Virus record (IMG/VR): IMGVR_UViG_3300034141_000062
Coordinates: 1 to 24,204 of that record
Origin: a virus
DNA: 24,204 nt
Direction: 5' to 3' (one strand)
In this document: positions 14,067-21,512 of the stretch, piece after piece
Layout of the letters: each line of letters begins with the position of its first letter
How positions within the stretch are numbered: the first letter of the stretch is position 1
Program-made: the position numbers and the translations under genes
Notes under the pieces: generated by a model
The model's database searches: none
Seen by the model: only the letters and a program-made list of their open reading frames with translations
What the model was told of the DNA's origin: nothing

Positions 14067-14278
14067 TGGCCTGGACGCAGACCGACCTCGATAGGCTCGA
14101 CGCCGCTCTGTCGGGAAACGTGCGCAGCGTGACCTTCGCCGACGGGCGGCAGGTCACCTACCAGGATGCCTCGCAGATGATCGAGGTGCGCAAGTTGATC
14201 AAGGCTGAGCTGCTGGCCTCGGCCAGTCAGGTCAACCCGAGGATCCGCGCGACCCGCGGCACCATGCGCCGCCCGTGA
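14066..14278 (+). CDS. Head-tail joining protein, gpW family
   Basis: 70 aa, the usual gpW size, from GTG 14066-14068, which overlaps the terminase stop (TAGTG) and has GGGAGGAG upstream. WTQTDLDRLDAALSGN, VRSVTFADGRQVTYQ and DASQMIEVRKLIKAEL reproduce the helix - beta hairpin - helix of gpW. In lambda gpW is added after DNA filling to close the connector and form the site for gpFII and the tail. It lies between terminase and portal, as in lambda. The stop overlaps the portal GTG start. Confidence 0.92.
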   Translation: MAWTQTDLDRLDAALSGNVRSVTFADGRQVTYQDASQMIEVRKLIKAELLASASQVNPRIRATRGTMRRP

Positions 14279-15747
14279 ACATCCTCGATCGCGCCATCGC
14301 GCTCGTCGCGCCGCACGCAGCGGTTCGGCGGGAGGCGGCGCGCGTCCAGCTTCGGCAGGTTGAGCAGATTGGTCAGCGCCACCAGGTGCGGCGCCGCATC
14401 GATGATTGGCGGATCAACGACCCCTCGACCCGCCGGTACGAGGCGCAGCAGAACAAGCCGATGAACCGCTATGACCGGGCGGTCCTTCGACAGGTTTTCG
14501 AGACGAACCCTTTCGCGGTGAAGGCCAAGTCCTCACTGCTCAACAGCTTGGTCGGCTACGGCATCACCGGAACGGTGAAGGCGTCCAAGACGATCCAGAA
14601 GGTCTGGGCCGACTGGATCGCGGTCTGCGACTACGATGGCGTCTACGACCTCTATGGCTTGCAGGCGCTGATCGCGAGCATCTGGCTCGACGATGGCGAG
14701 GTGTTCATCGTCAAGCGCTTCATCCCGAACGCTGCGGTCCACCCGCTGCGCCTTCAGGTGCTCGACGTAGAGCAGCTCGACACGACGGCGGCGGTAGCCA
14801 ATTCCCGGATCCGCGACGGCATCGAATACGGAACCGAGGGCAAGCCGGTCGCCTACCATTTCAAGCGCAGCCGCGAGATCGAAAATTACGGCGACCCGGT
14901 GGTGGTGCCGGCTGAGCAGGTGATCCACCTGTTCCACCGCACGCGCGCCGGACAATGGCGTGGGCGTCCGCACTTCGAGTCGGTGCTGGACGTCCTCACC
15001 GACGTCGATGACTACCTGGAGGCCGAAGGCATCCGGAAGAAGATCTCCGCATGCTTCGTCGGCTTCCGGGCGCCGTCGCTGGACGCCGATCCGAGCGACG
15101 ACCCGGCTATGGGCGACGTCCAGACGGAGGGGGTGCAGCCCGGCGACCCACCCGAGGAAGCCTTTTACCCCGGCATGATCATCAACGGCCGACCGGGCGA
15201 GCAGATGACGTTTGGCGATCCGAAAGCGGACGCAGGCATCAGTGACTTCATGCGCTGGGCGGGCCTTCGCATGGCCGCCGGCGGTCAGACCACTTACGAG
15301 CGGGCAACCGGCGACCTCTCGAACGTGAATTATTCCAGCTATCGCGCTGGCGACCTCGAATTCCAGCGGTTCGTATCGCGCCTGCAGTGGCTGCTGCTCA
15401 TCCCGCGGCTGCTGACGCCGATCGCCGCGGCGTGGGTGGAGGCCGGCTTCGTCACCGGGATCCTAGGCGCGAGGACGCCGGTGTTCAAATGGACGCCGCC
15501 GCCGTTCGGATCGGTCGATCCGGGCAAGGATATCAAGGCGCGCCGCGAAGAGATCGCCGCCGGCGTCGAGAGCCTTCGCAACGTGGCAGCCGAGCGCGGA
15601 TACGATCTCGACGAACTCAGCGACGAGATCGCGGCCGACATCAAGATGCTCGAGGGCAAGGGCCTGCTCGCGCTGATCACCGCCATGTTCACCAACGCAC
15701 AAGGAGGAGGGCAAAATGTCCCACCCGGCACCCCCGCCTCAGAATGA
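14275..15747 (+). CDS. Portal protein, lambda gpB family
   Basis: 490 aa from GTG 14275. Signatures of the lambda portal family are DRAVLRQVFETNPFAVKAKSSLLNSLVGYGI, the LQALIASIWLDDGEVF stretch, LQVLDVEQLDT, VIHLFHRTRAGQWRG and YERATGDLSNVNYSSYRAG, then WTPPPFGSVDPGKDIKA near the C-terminus. Twelve copies would form the ring through which DNA enters and to which the terminase docks. It overlaps gpW by 4 bp and the capsid fusion by 32 bp, so all three are tightly coupled. Full-length with no frameshift. Confidence 0.95.
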   Translation: MNILDRAIALVAPHAAVRREAARVQLRQVEQIGQRHQVRRRIDDWRINDPSTRRYEAQQNKPMNRYDRAVLRQVFETNPFAVKAKSSLLNSLVGYGITGTVKASKTIQKVWADWIAVCDYDGVYDLYGLQALIASIWLDDGEVFIVKRFIPNAAVHPLRLQVLDVEQLDTTAAVANSRIRDGIEYGTEGKPVAYHFKRSREIENYGDPVVVPAEQVIHLFHRTRAGQWRGRPHFESVLDVLTDVDDYLEAEGIRKKISACFVGFRAPSLDADPSDDPAMGDVQTEGVQPGDPPEEAFYPGMIINGRPGEQMTFGDPKADAGISDFMRWAGLRMAAGGQTTYERATGDLSNVNYSSYRAGDLEFQRFVSRLQWLLLIPRLLTPIAAAWVEAGFVTGILGARTPVFKWTPPPFGSVDPGKDIKARREEIAAGVESLRNVAAERGYDLDELSDEIAADIKMLEGKGLLALITAMFTNAQGGGQNVPPGTPASE

Positions 15748-17746
15748 GCGCCAGCTCACAGCACCGACGATGATCAGGGCCGCCGAAGTGCGGCCCTCCT
15801 CGTATCTGGAGGCCGACAATTCGGTCGAGATCGTCTGGTCGACCGGCGCCGCTGGCATGCGCTTCGACTGGTACGACGGCGAATACTATGTCGAGGAGCT
15901 GTCGATGGAGCCCTCGGCGGTTCGGCTCGACCGCCTCAATGCCGGAGCCTGCCTGCTCGACAGCCACCGCGATCACACGCTCGCCGCGGTGCTCGGGTCG
16001 GTGGTGCCCGGGACTGCCCGAATCGAGAATGGGCAGGGGCTTGCCCGCATCGCGCTCGCGAAGACGCCGGACGTCGCCGACACGAACCAGAAGATCATCG
16101 ACGGCCATATCCGCAGCGTGAGCGTCGGATATTCGGTCCACACTTATTTGCGCACGGAGACGGAGGGCGAAAAGCCGCACCTCCTCGCTACCGACTGGGA
16201 GCCCGTAGAGCTTTCGATGGTGGCCGTGCCCTTCGATGCCGGCGCGCAGGTGCGCGCCAGGTCCGCCCAGCAGGGAGGCCATCCCTGCACCATCCGCGGC
16301 AGTGCCGTCACCGAGCCTCAAAAGGAGGATAGAATGACCGAAGAAGAGCGGGCGGCGGAAGAAGCCGCGAAGAAGCAGCGCGAGCAGGAGGCTGCAGCCG
16401 AGCTGGAGCGTAAGCAGGAGGAAGAGCGCAAAAAGCGCGAAGCCGAGGATCGTGAGCGTACCGGCGGCCCCATCACCATCAAGCGCATTCGCGAAGTCTG
16501 CGCCCGAGGCCTCGGCAACGATGTCGCGGTGGAGCTGATCGAGCGCCACATCGACAAGCCGATGACCGAGGCGGACCTCAACGCCGCCCTGGTCGAACGC
16601 TACGCTGAGACGCGCTCGGCGCCGAACATCGACAACGCGGTCACCATCTCGGTCGACGAGAAGGACAAGTATCGCGCTGCCCTGACCGGCGCCCTCGTGG
16701 TTCGCATGAACGACAGCTCCGACGCCCCGAAGGACGGCGGCGAGATGTTCGGCCACATGACCACCCGCGAAATTGCCCGCGACTACCTGCAGCGCTCCGG
16801 CGTCAAGGGCCACGCCGGCATGGGGCCTTTCGAGCTGGTCTCGGCGGCCCTTGGGATGCAGCGCCACGGCGCTCAGACCACCAGTGACTTCGCCCTCGCG
16901 CTCCAGCAGGCGGGCAACGTCACGATCATGGACGCCTATACGGTCGCCGATGATGACCAGTGGCGCCAGCTTAGCCGCGAAAAGAGCGCCAACGACTTCC
17001 GCCCGAACCCGGTCACCGGCCTCACCGGCACGCCCGAGTTTCTGGTGGTCGAGGAGAACGGGGAATACACCTACGCCTCGTTCCAGGACATCGGCGACAG
17101 CTTCAAGCTGTGGACCGCTGGCCGCATCATCTCGCTTTCGCGCCAGCTGATCATCAACGATCAGCTCGGCCTGTTCGGCGACATGGCGGGGCACCTCGGC
17201 CGCGGCGCGGCGCTGCACGAGGCCAATGCGGTTTGGGCCACCCTGCTGGGCAACCCGACGCTCGGCGATGGCAAGGCGCTCTTCCACGCCGATCACGGCA
17301 ACCTTGCCGCGGCTTCGGCCCTCTCGGTCGTTTCGCTCTCTGCGGGGCGCGCCGCGATGCGCAAGCAGAAGGATCGGGACGGCACCACGTTGCTTAACGT
17401 GACGCCGAAGTTCCTGATCATCGGTCCGGATAACGAGACGGCCGCCGATCAGCTGCTGACCACGGTTCAGGCCACCCAGGTCGGGAACGTGGTGCCGAGC
17501 TTCGTTCGGTCGCTGACGGTGGTCGTTGACCCTCGGATCACCGACTACAGCTGGTATCTTCTCGCCGATCCGGCGCGGACGCCGGTGCTGCAGCATGCCT
17601 ACCTGCGCGGCCAGCGCGGCATCTACACCGACACGCGTGTCGGCTTCGAGGTCGACGGCGTCGAGTACAAGGGCCGGCTCGACTTCAGCGCCAAGGCTGC
17701 GGGTCACCAGGGCGCATACAAGAACCCGGGCGCAGCCCCGGCCTAA
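15716..17746 (+). CDS. Prohead protease-major capsid protein fusion
   Basis: 676 aa from ATG 15716 (SD GGAGGAGG). Residues ~15-185 are an HK97-type (S78-like) prohead protease with likely catalytic His84 (LLDSHRDH) and Ser136 (RSVSVGY), and WEPVELSMV after them. Residues 207-260 are an extremely charged Glu/Lys/Arg coiled coil, the scaffold-like delta region. Residues ~260-676 are the major capsid protein (AYTVADDDQWRQLS, FKLWTAGRIISLSRQLIINDQLG, ALFHADHGN, DPRITDYSWYLLADP, VGFEVDGVEYKGRLDF). The protease should cut near the coiled-coil/capsid junction during maturation. An SD-ATG pair inside the gene (16322-16336) predicts a second product of 470 aa without the protease. It ends at a strong hairpin. 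Confidence 0.94.
   Translation: MSHPAPPPQNERQLTAPTMIRAAEVRPSSYLEADNSVEIVWSTGAAGMRFDWYDGEYYVEELSMEPSAVRLDRLNAGACLLDSHRDHTLAAVLGSVVPGTARIENGQGLARIALAKTPDVADTNQKIIDGHIRSVSVGYSVHTYLRTETEGEKPHLLATDWEPVELSMVAVPFDAGAQVRARSAQQGGHPCTIRGSAVTEPQKEDRMTEEERAAEEAAKKQREQEAAAELERKQEEERKKREAEDRERTGGPITIKRIREVCARGLGNDVAVELIERHIDKPMTEADLNAALVERYAETRSAPNIDNAVTISVDEKDKYRAALTGALVVRMNDSSDAPKDGGEMFGHMTTREIARDYLQRSGVKGHAGMGPFELVSAALGMQRHGAQTTSDFALALQQAGNVTIMDAYTVADDDQWRQLSREKSANDFRPNPVTGLTGTPEFLVVEENGEYTYASFQDIGDSFKLWTAGRIISLSRQLIINDQLGLFGDMAGHLGRGAALHEANAVWATLLGNPTLGDGKALFHADHGNLAAASALSVVSLSAGRAAMRKQKDRDGTTLLNVTPKFLIIGPDNETAADQLLTTVQATQVGNVVPSFVRSLTVVVDPRITDYSWYLLADPARTPVLQHAYLRGQRGIYTDTRVGFEVDGVEYKGRLDFSAKAAGHQGAYKNPGAAPA
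16322..16336 (+). promoter_or_regulatory. Internal ribosome binding site for a protease-free capsid product
   Basis: AAGGAGG (16322-16328), five bases, then ATG (16334-16336), in frame with residue 207 of the fusion. It is as good as any start signal in the window and falls exactly between the protease domain and the coiled coil. Confidence 0.65.
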
Positions 17747-17770
17747 GCGCCTGACCAACCCGACCACCTG

Positions 17771-17798
17771 AAGGGCGGCTCCTAACCGGGCCGCCCTT
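17771..17798 (+). terminator. Hairpin after the capsid gene
   Basis: AAGGGCGGC (17771-17779) and GCCGCCCTT (17790-17798) form a perfect 9-bp stem around a 10-nt loop, 25 nt after the capsid stop. Only three T follow, so it may be a weak terminator or an mRNA-stabilising hairpin. Confidence 0.5.
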
Positions 17799-17836
17799 TG
17801 CCGTTCAAGGCACCAAGATCCCGAAGGAGGGAGACC

Positions 17837-18313
17837 ATGATGAAGCTCAAAGCAATCACGCTGCTGTCCACCTGCATAATCGCAGGGCTGCCACGCAGCC
17901 CCATCGAGGGCGTCCAGACCGTTCCCGAGGACGAGGCGAACCGCCTCATCGAAGCCGGCATGGCCGAAGATGCCAGCGGCGACGTTGAGGTCGAGGACGA
18001 GAACGACGGCCTCGACGCCATGAAGGTGCCGGCGCTTCGATCCCTTGCTGCTGACGAGGGGATCACCCTTGCGGGTGGCGCGAACAAGGCGACCATCATC
18101 GCCGCCATTCGCTCTGCCCGTGAAGACGAGGCGCGCGGAAACGCCGACCGCGACCATGATGACGAAGGGGCCGACGATGGTCTCGACGAGATGACGGTCG
18201 CGGAACTTCGCGCCCTCGCTGACGAGGAGAAGGTCGCCATTGAGGGCGATGCGAACAAAGCGTCCATCGTCGCCGCTATCCGCACCGCTCGGGAAAGCCA
18301 GAGCGGCCAATAA
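17837..18313 (+). CDS. Acidic phage protein with two HeH/Rho-N-like repeats
   Basis: 158 aa from ATG 17837 (GGAGGGAG SD; a second ATG follows at once). The N-terminal ~45 residues (PIEGVQTVPEDEANRLIEAGMAED) resemble short proteins found between capsid and decoration genes. Two copies of a ~39-aa motif follow, DGLDAMKVPALRSLAADEGI... and DGLDEMTVAELRALADEEKV..., each ending in ANKA-(T/S)-I-(I/V)-AAIR-(S/T)-AR. This is the HeH (SAP/LEM-like) or Rho N-terminal helix-extended-loop-helix fold, which often binds nucleic acid. The linker between copies is Asp/Glu/Arg-rich. It may be a capsid-associated DNA-contacting protein; no firm function. Confidence 0.75.
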   Translation: MMKLKAITLLSTCIIAGLPRSPIEGVQTVPEDEANRLIEAGMAEDASGDVEVEDENDGLDAMKVPALRSLAADEGITLAGGANKATIIAAIRSAREDEARGNADRDHDDEGADDGLDEMTVAELRALADEEKVAIEGDANKASIVAAIRTARESQSGQ

Positions 18314-18387
18314 CCCATGGCCCTTCGCGGGGATGGGCTCCCGTACAGACGCGCCCGCGCTGAGATGCCGGGCCTTCGGAGGATAAG

Positions 18388-18720
18388 ATGAAGAACCTGA
18401 TCCAGCAGACCGGGCGGAATATCACCGTCCCGGCTCCTTATAACGTCTCGAGCGGCGGCGGCGTCCTTGTGGGCTCGCTCTTCGGCATCGCCTCGGTGAC
18501 AGTTCTCGCCGGCGCAGCCGTCGCGATCGACACCGGCGGTGTTTACGCCATCACAAAGACCGCCGGGCAGACCTTCACGGTCGGCGCCAAGGTCTATTGG
18601 GACGATGCCGCGAAGAGCGTCACCGCCTCGAGCAGCGGCACCACCCTGATCGGCGTCGCCACGCGCGCCGCAGCCGGCGCCGACGCGACGGCCGCGGTTC
18701 GCCTGGGCCTCGTCGCCTAA
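18388..18720 (+). CDS. DUF2190-family capsid cement/decoration protein
   Basis: 110 aa from ATG 18388 behind CGGAGGATAAG. The sequence is beta-rich and Gly/Ala/Thr-rich: VPAPYNVSSGGGVLVGSLFGIA, GGVYAITKTAGQTFTVGAKVYWDDAAKSVT and LIGVATRAAAGADATAAVRL, the DUF2190 pattern. These proteins are thought to coat and stabilise capsids as trimers, like lambda gpD. The position just downstream of the capsid gene agrees. No signal peptide or other domain. A strong hairpin follows at 18770-18808. Confidence 0.88.
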   Translation: MKNLIQQTGRNITVPAPYNVSSGGGVLVGSLFGIASVTVLAGAAVAIDTGGVYAITKTAGQTFTVGAKVYWDDAAKSVTASSSGTTLIGVATRAAAGADATAAVRLGLVA

Positions 18721-18769
18721 CAGCCTGGCCTCACGGCCTGAACAGGCGCGCTTGGTCCCCTGAGCGCGT

Positions 18770-18808
18770 GGACGGGCGGCGGCGCTAATCCCCCGCCGCC
18801 GTCCGTCC
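18770..18808 (+). terminator. Long GC-rich hairpin after the decoration gene
   Basis: GGACGGGCGGCGGCG (18770-18784) pairs with CGCCGCCGTCCGTCC (18794-18808) over 15 positions with one G-U pair and a 9-nt loop. No T-run follows, so termination is uncertain; it may limit read-through or protect the upstream capsid mRNA. Confidence 0.4.
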
Positions 18809-18829
18809 CTTCAGCCTCAAGGTAGTCTT

Positions 18830-19453
18830 ATGCTGGCTCATGAAGCTGCCGCGCTGGACGCAATCCGCGAGACCTTCTCGGAAGCGATCCTCTACACGGG
18901 TGGCGGGCTTGCGTTGGCCGAGATCATGGGAATTCCCGCAGAGGGCGGCTCGGATGTCTTTCCCACCGAAGGGAGCGGCCTGCCGCTTAATCGCCTGATG
19001 TTTGAAGTTGCTCAGGATGTGTTTGGCGGAACGCCTGCCCCGGGCGACCTGATCGACCGCGACGGAGACGAGCTGCGGGTCATCGCCGTGCGTCGCCGTG
19101 ACGAAGTGCAAGCCTGGCACCTTTACGTGGCCGCCTCGGGCCTGACGGGCGCAGAGGTAGCGCTCGAGCGGCGAGAAGCCGGAAAGGGCGCCTATGGGGC
19201 GAAATCCGGCGCCTGGAGCCTTCTTAGCCATGCCTGGGCGGAGATTGCTTTCGTTGCGGTAGCCGAGGCCACCGATGCCGCTCAGCGCGATGCAACGGTG
19301 CGCGCGAGCTTCCTTGTGGACGCCAACCCAGCGACGCGGTCAGTCACGGCCGCCGATCGGCTGCTCTGGGGAGGCACTGAATGGAACATCATCGGTGCGA
19401 TGCCCCAGGGCGGATCCAAGGTTGAGATCCTCGCGAACAGGAGGTTGATGTGA
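18830..19453 (+). CDS. Two-domain head-completion/head-tail joining protein
   Basis: 207 aa from ATG 18830. The N-terminal half (residues ~1-105) resembles lambda gpFII-type joining proteins: FSEAILYTGGG, LPLNRLMFEVAQDVFGG, and DLIDRDGDELRVIAVRRRDEVQAWHLYV with the family's 'defined variable, then strand' pattern. The C-terminal half (~115-207) resembles head-closure/adaptor proteins (AWAEIAFV, ATVRASFLVDANPATRSVTAADRLLWGGTEWNIIGAM, KVEILANRRL). One protein may therefore do two joining jobs that are usually split. It precedes gp10-like and tail-completion genes. Domain names are by pattern; the existence of the gene is firm. The stop overlaps the next start as GTGA. Confidence 0.75.
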   Translation: MLAHEAAALDAIRETFSEAILYTGGGLALAEIMGIPAEGGSDVFPTEGSGLPLNRLMFEVAQDVFGGTPAPGDLIDRDGDELRVIAVRRRDEVQAWHLYVAASGLTGAEVALERREAGKGAYGAKSGAWSLLSHAWAEIAFVAVAEATDAAQRDATVRASFLVDANPATRSVTAADRLLWGGTEWNIIGAMPQGGSKVEILANRRLM

Positions 19454-19680
19454 AGGTACGTACTCGCAGGCAGCATGAAAGCGCCTACGGCCCGGTCTTC
19501 GTAAAGCATCCAGGGCGGATCTACGAGCATCCGCACCCCCGGCAACTCATCGCAGATGGTTTGGTTGAGGAGGTTGAAGATGCCGAGGCGGGAAAGGGTC
19601 GCCGGAGTCGCCGAGCTGGACAGGACGCTACGGCGGATTCTCGAGGCCGCGGAGCCGAAGGCGGTTCAGCGAGCACTTAG
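19450..19680 (+). CDS. Small hypothetical connector-region protein
   Basis: 76 aa from GTG 19450, overlapping the preceding stop (GTGA). Residues 1-45 (VFVKHPGRIYEHPHPRQLIADGLVEEVEDAE) look like the short beta proteins often found in alphaproteobacterial phage connector modules. The rest (RRSRRAGQDATADSRGRGAEGGSAST) is low-complexity because it overlaps the gp10 gene in another frame for 101 nt. The first half is likely real; the tail may be just the cost of the overlap. Confidence 0.55.
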   Translation: MKVRTRRQHESAYGPVFVKHPGRIYEHPHPRQLIADGLVEEVEDAEAGKGRRSRRAGQDATADSRGRGAEGGSAST

Positions 19681-19969
19681 GGCTGGCGCAAAGCCGATCG
19701 AGGACGAGGCTAAGCGTCTTGCACCCGTTCAAACCGGGGCGCTGCGCGAGAGCATCGACGCTACCGCGGCCGCAATCACCCGGAGCGGCACTATCCAAAT
19801 CTCGGTAGCGCCTAACGGCGTGAACTACGCTGATGATGTTGAGTTTGGCAGCCGCGGACGCGCGGCGCAGCCGTTCATGCGCCCGGCGTTCGACGTAAAA
19901 AGCCAGGAAGCTATCCGCGCAATCAGCCGGGAGCTGGCGGCGGACATAAAGCGCCGCGCAAAGGGATAG
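19580..19969 (+). CDS. HK97 gp10-family phage protein (neck/tail completion)
   Basis: 129 aa from ATG 19580, chosen for GAGGAGG at 19567-19573 (6 nt). The earlier in-frame start at 19556 lacks an SD. The family core is clear: VAELDRTLRRILEAAEPKAVQRALRAGAKPIEDEAKRLAPVQTGALRESI, then the beta region IQISVAPNGVNYADDVEFGS and a conserved RAAQPFMRPAFDVKSQEAIRAI. HK97 gp10-type proteins join head and tail. It overlaps the previous gene by 101 nt and is followed by DUF3168. Confidence 0.92.
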   Translation: MPRRERVAGVAELDRTLRRILEAAEPKAVQRALRAGAKPIEDEAKRLAPVQTGALRESIDATAAAITRSGTIQISVAPNGVNYADDVEFGSRGRAAQPFMRPAFDVKSQEAIRAISRELAADIKRRAKG

Positions 19970-19983
19970 AGGAGGCTGCTTCG

Positions 19984-20391
19984 ATGGATATGCAGGCTGC
20001 TCTACTGGCCCGGTTGCTTGCAGAAGCGACCGTGTTTGAGGAGACCAATGACCGCATCGCGTGGGTTGAGCGGCCTTCCCTCGAAGCGATCCCTGAAGAT
20101 GGCGCTTCAGTAACCCTGCAGACCATCAGCTCCCCGAGGGGGCGGCACATGCAGGGGCTGCAGACGCTGCGTCGGACGCGGGTGCAGTGCGACATATGGG
20201 CAAGGGACTACGGCGCTGCACGGCGCACCGTCGAGGCAATCGTGAGCACCCTCGAGCCCACTGGCTCCGTGGGTGGAATCCGGTTCCGCCCCACCGATTT
20301 CGAAGGCGAGCGAGATCTCCTCGACGCCACAGACACAGCAACAATTTTCCGGACGAGCATCGACCTGATCGTCTGGCACTCACTGGCCTAA
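19984..20391 (+). CDS. DUF3168 tail-completion protein
   Basis: 135 aa from ATG 19984, 15 nt after gp10, SD GAGGAGG... (GAGGAGGCTGC). Features of DUF3168 are DMQAALLARLLAEATV, VERPSLEAIPEDGASVTLQTISSPRGRHMQGLQTLRRTRVQCDIWARDYGAARRTVEAIVSTL and the closing strand IFRTSIDLIVWHSLA. The family caps the tail tube where it meets the head (tail terminator). The usual order gp10 - DUF3168 - tube is kept. Confidence 0.9.
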   Translation: MDMQAALLARLLAEATVFEETNDRIAWVERPSLEAIPEDGASVTLQTISSPRGRHMQGLQTLRRTRVQCDIWARDYGAARRTVEAIVSTLEPTGSVGGIRFRPTDFEGERDLLDATDTATIFRTSIDLIVWHSLA

Positions 20392-20406
20392 GAGGAGGAC
20401 ACTACT

Positions 20407-20841
20407 ATGAGCGATGTCGAAACCGGGCACCTGACGGAGTTCCACCTCCACAATGGTGCCACTCCCGGAGCGCTGATCGAGCTGGACGAATTGCTCGAAG
20501 TGCCGCTGCCGTCGGGCGCGTCCGATCTGATCGAGACGAGCCATATGAAGACGGTCGGCTACAAGAGCTACCGCAACGCCCCTCTCAAAGAGGGCGAGGA
20601 AGCGGACCTGGTGATGAACTACATCCCCGGATCCGCTACCGACGTCCTGCTGCGGGCAGCGAAGGCAGCCGGCGACCCGCGCGCCTACAAGATCGTACTC
20701 GTGAATGGCGAAGGCACGCACGAGATTACCGGCTCGCTGGTTGTTCGCGATTACACCCGGTCGAATCCGATGGGCGATCGCCGCACGGCCACCGCCCGCG
20801 TGAAGTGGGTGGACGAAGAAACCGAAGCAGCGGGGGCTTAA
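20407..20841 (+). CDS. Major tail tube protein
   Basis: 144 aa from ATG 20407 behind AAGAGGAGG. LTEFHLHNGATPGALIELDELLEVPLPSGASDLIETSHMKT, GYKSYRNAPLKEGEEADLVMNYIPGSA and the final strand region GSLVVRDYTRSNPMGDRRTATARVKW match siphovirus tail tube proteins. Rings of six copies stack into the tube. No sheath gene precedes it, so the tail should be non-contractile. The next gene starts 4 nt after its stop. Confidence 0.88.
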   Translation: MSDVETGHLTEFHLHNGATPGALIELDELLEVPLPSGASDLIETSHMKTVGYKSYRNAPLKEGEEADLVMNYIPGSATDVLLRAAKAAGDPRAYKIVLVNGEGTHEITGSLVVRDYTRSNPMGDRRTATARVKWVDEETEAAGA

Positions 20842-20844
20842 TCG

Positions 20845-21204
20845 ATGGCCAATCCTTTGAGGGGAGAGGCCGTCTTTCAGGCCGGTGGCACTGAGAGAAC
20901 GCTGGTGTTCGACGTGAACACTTTTTGTGAACTCGAGGCGGACACCGGCCTGGGTTTGAACGAGCTTATTGAGCAGGTTCAAGGCAACCCAAGTTTCACG
21001 CTGCTGCGGTCGATCTTTGCCGCGGGGCTGCAGGCCAAACAGCCTGGCACCACAAAGGTGCAGGCGGGCGAGATCATGTCGGACGCCGGCATTGAGCAGA
21101 TGACAGACGCTCTGCGCCGCGCGCTCCAAGCGGCAATGCCGGAGGCGAAAGAGGGGTCTGGAAACCCTCCGAAGGCGCCACGGAAGAAGGTTGGCGCTGG
21201 CTAG
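20845..21204 (+). CDS. Tail assembly chaperone, short form (GTA gp11-like; lambda gpG equivalent)
   Basis: 119 aa. NPLRGEAVFQAGGTERTLVFDVNTFCELEADTGLGLNELIEQV matches the 'gene transfer agent family' tail protein, and the rest (PSFTLLRSIFAAGLQ, AGEIMSDAGIEQMTDALRRALQAAMP) is a helical domain. It ends in a Lys/Gly/Pro-rich tail just after a -1 slippery heptamer, so this is the non-shifted product. The chaperone coats the tape measure protein before tube polymerisation. ATG at 20845 is 3 nt after the tube stop. Confidence 0.85.
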   Translation: MANPLRGEAVFQAGGTERTLVFDVNTFCELEADTGLGLNELIEQVQGNPSFTLLRSIFAAGLQAKQPGTTKVQAGEIMSDAGIEQMTDALRRALQAAMPEAKEGSGNPPKAPRKKVGAG

Positions 21205-21512
21205 ACCTGCATGAGAGGTGGTGCGCAGCCGGGTTCAATCCGGATGCCTTTTGGGCTCAGACGCCACGCCTCCTTGCCTCGGCGCTGGCGGGGTACAAGA
21301 GGCGCTGCGAGCTGGAGCAGCAACTCAATGTTTCGCAGGCGCGCCTGATCGCTGGCTTGAGCCGTTGGCCCAAAGACCGATACCTGCCTTCCACAGAGGA
21401 CCTGCTCGCCCCACCGAGACCATACGGTCGGCAGTCTACTCATGACATGCTGGCTGCCTTTCAGGACATGCAAGCTGCCGGCGCACCGATCAAGATCAGG
21501 AGGGTGGCTTAG
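20845..21512 (+). CDS. Tail assembly chaperone, long form by -1 frameshift (lambda gpGT equivalent)
   Basis: A -1 shift on the heptamer at 21162-21168 joins residue 108 of the short form to a frame with no start codon of its own (open from 21096 to TAG 21510-21512). The fusion is ~222 aa. The added 114 aa begin SEGATEEGWRWLDLHERW and continue CAAGFNPDAFWAQTPRLLASALAGYKRR, a sequence typical of the T domain of tail chaperones in this group. It recruits tube protein to the tape measure. Length and position, directly before the tape measure (apart from the lipoprotein insertion), match the conserved G/GT arrangement of siphoviruses. The shift is predicted, not shown. Confidence 0.82.
21162..21198 (+). 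promoter_or_regulatory. -1 ribosomal frameshift signal: AAACCCT plus stem-loop
   Basis: In the zero frame the codons are GGA-AAC-CCT, so AAACCCT (21162-21168) has the X-XXY-YYZ form and re-pairs as AAA-CCC. Five to six nt downstream GGCGCCA... (21174-21180) pairs with TGGCGCT (21192-21198), a 6-7 bp stem with an 11-nt loop at the correct spacing to stall ribosomes. Confidence 0.78.

Noticed and set aside
15689-18310. 873-codon open frame on the minus strand
   Set aside because: It is antisense to the protease-capsid fusion and the HeH protein, both well-supported families. Long antisense frames are common in GC-rich genes, and its translation is low-complexity with no recognisable domain.
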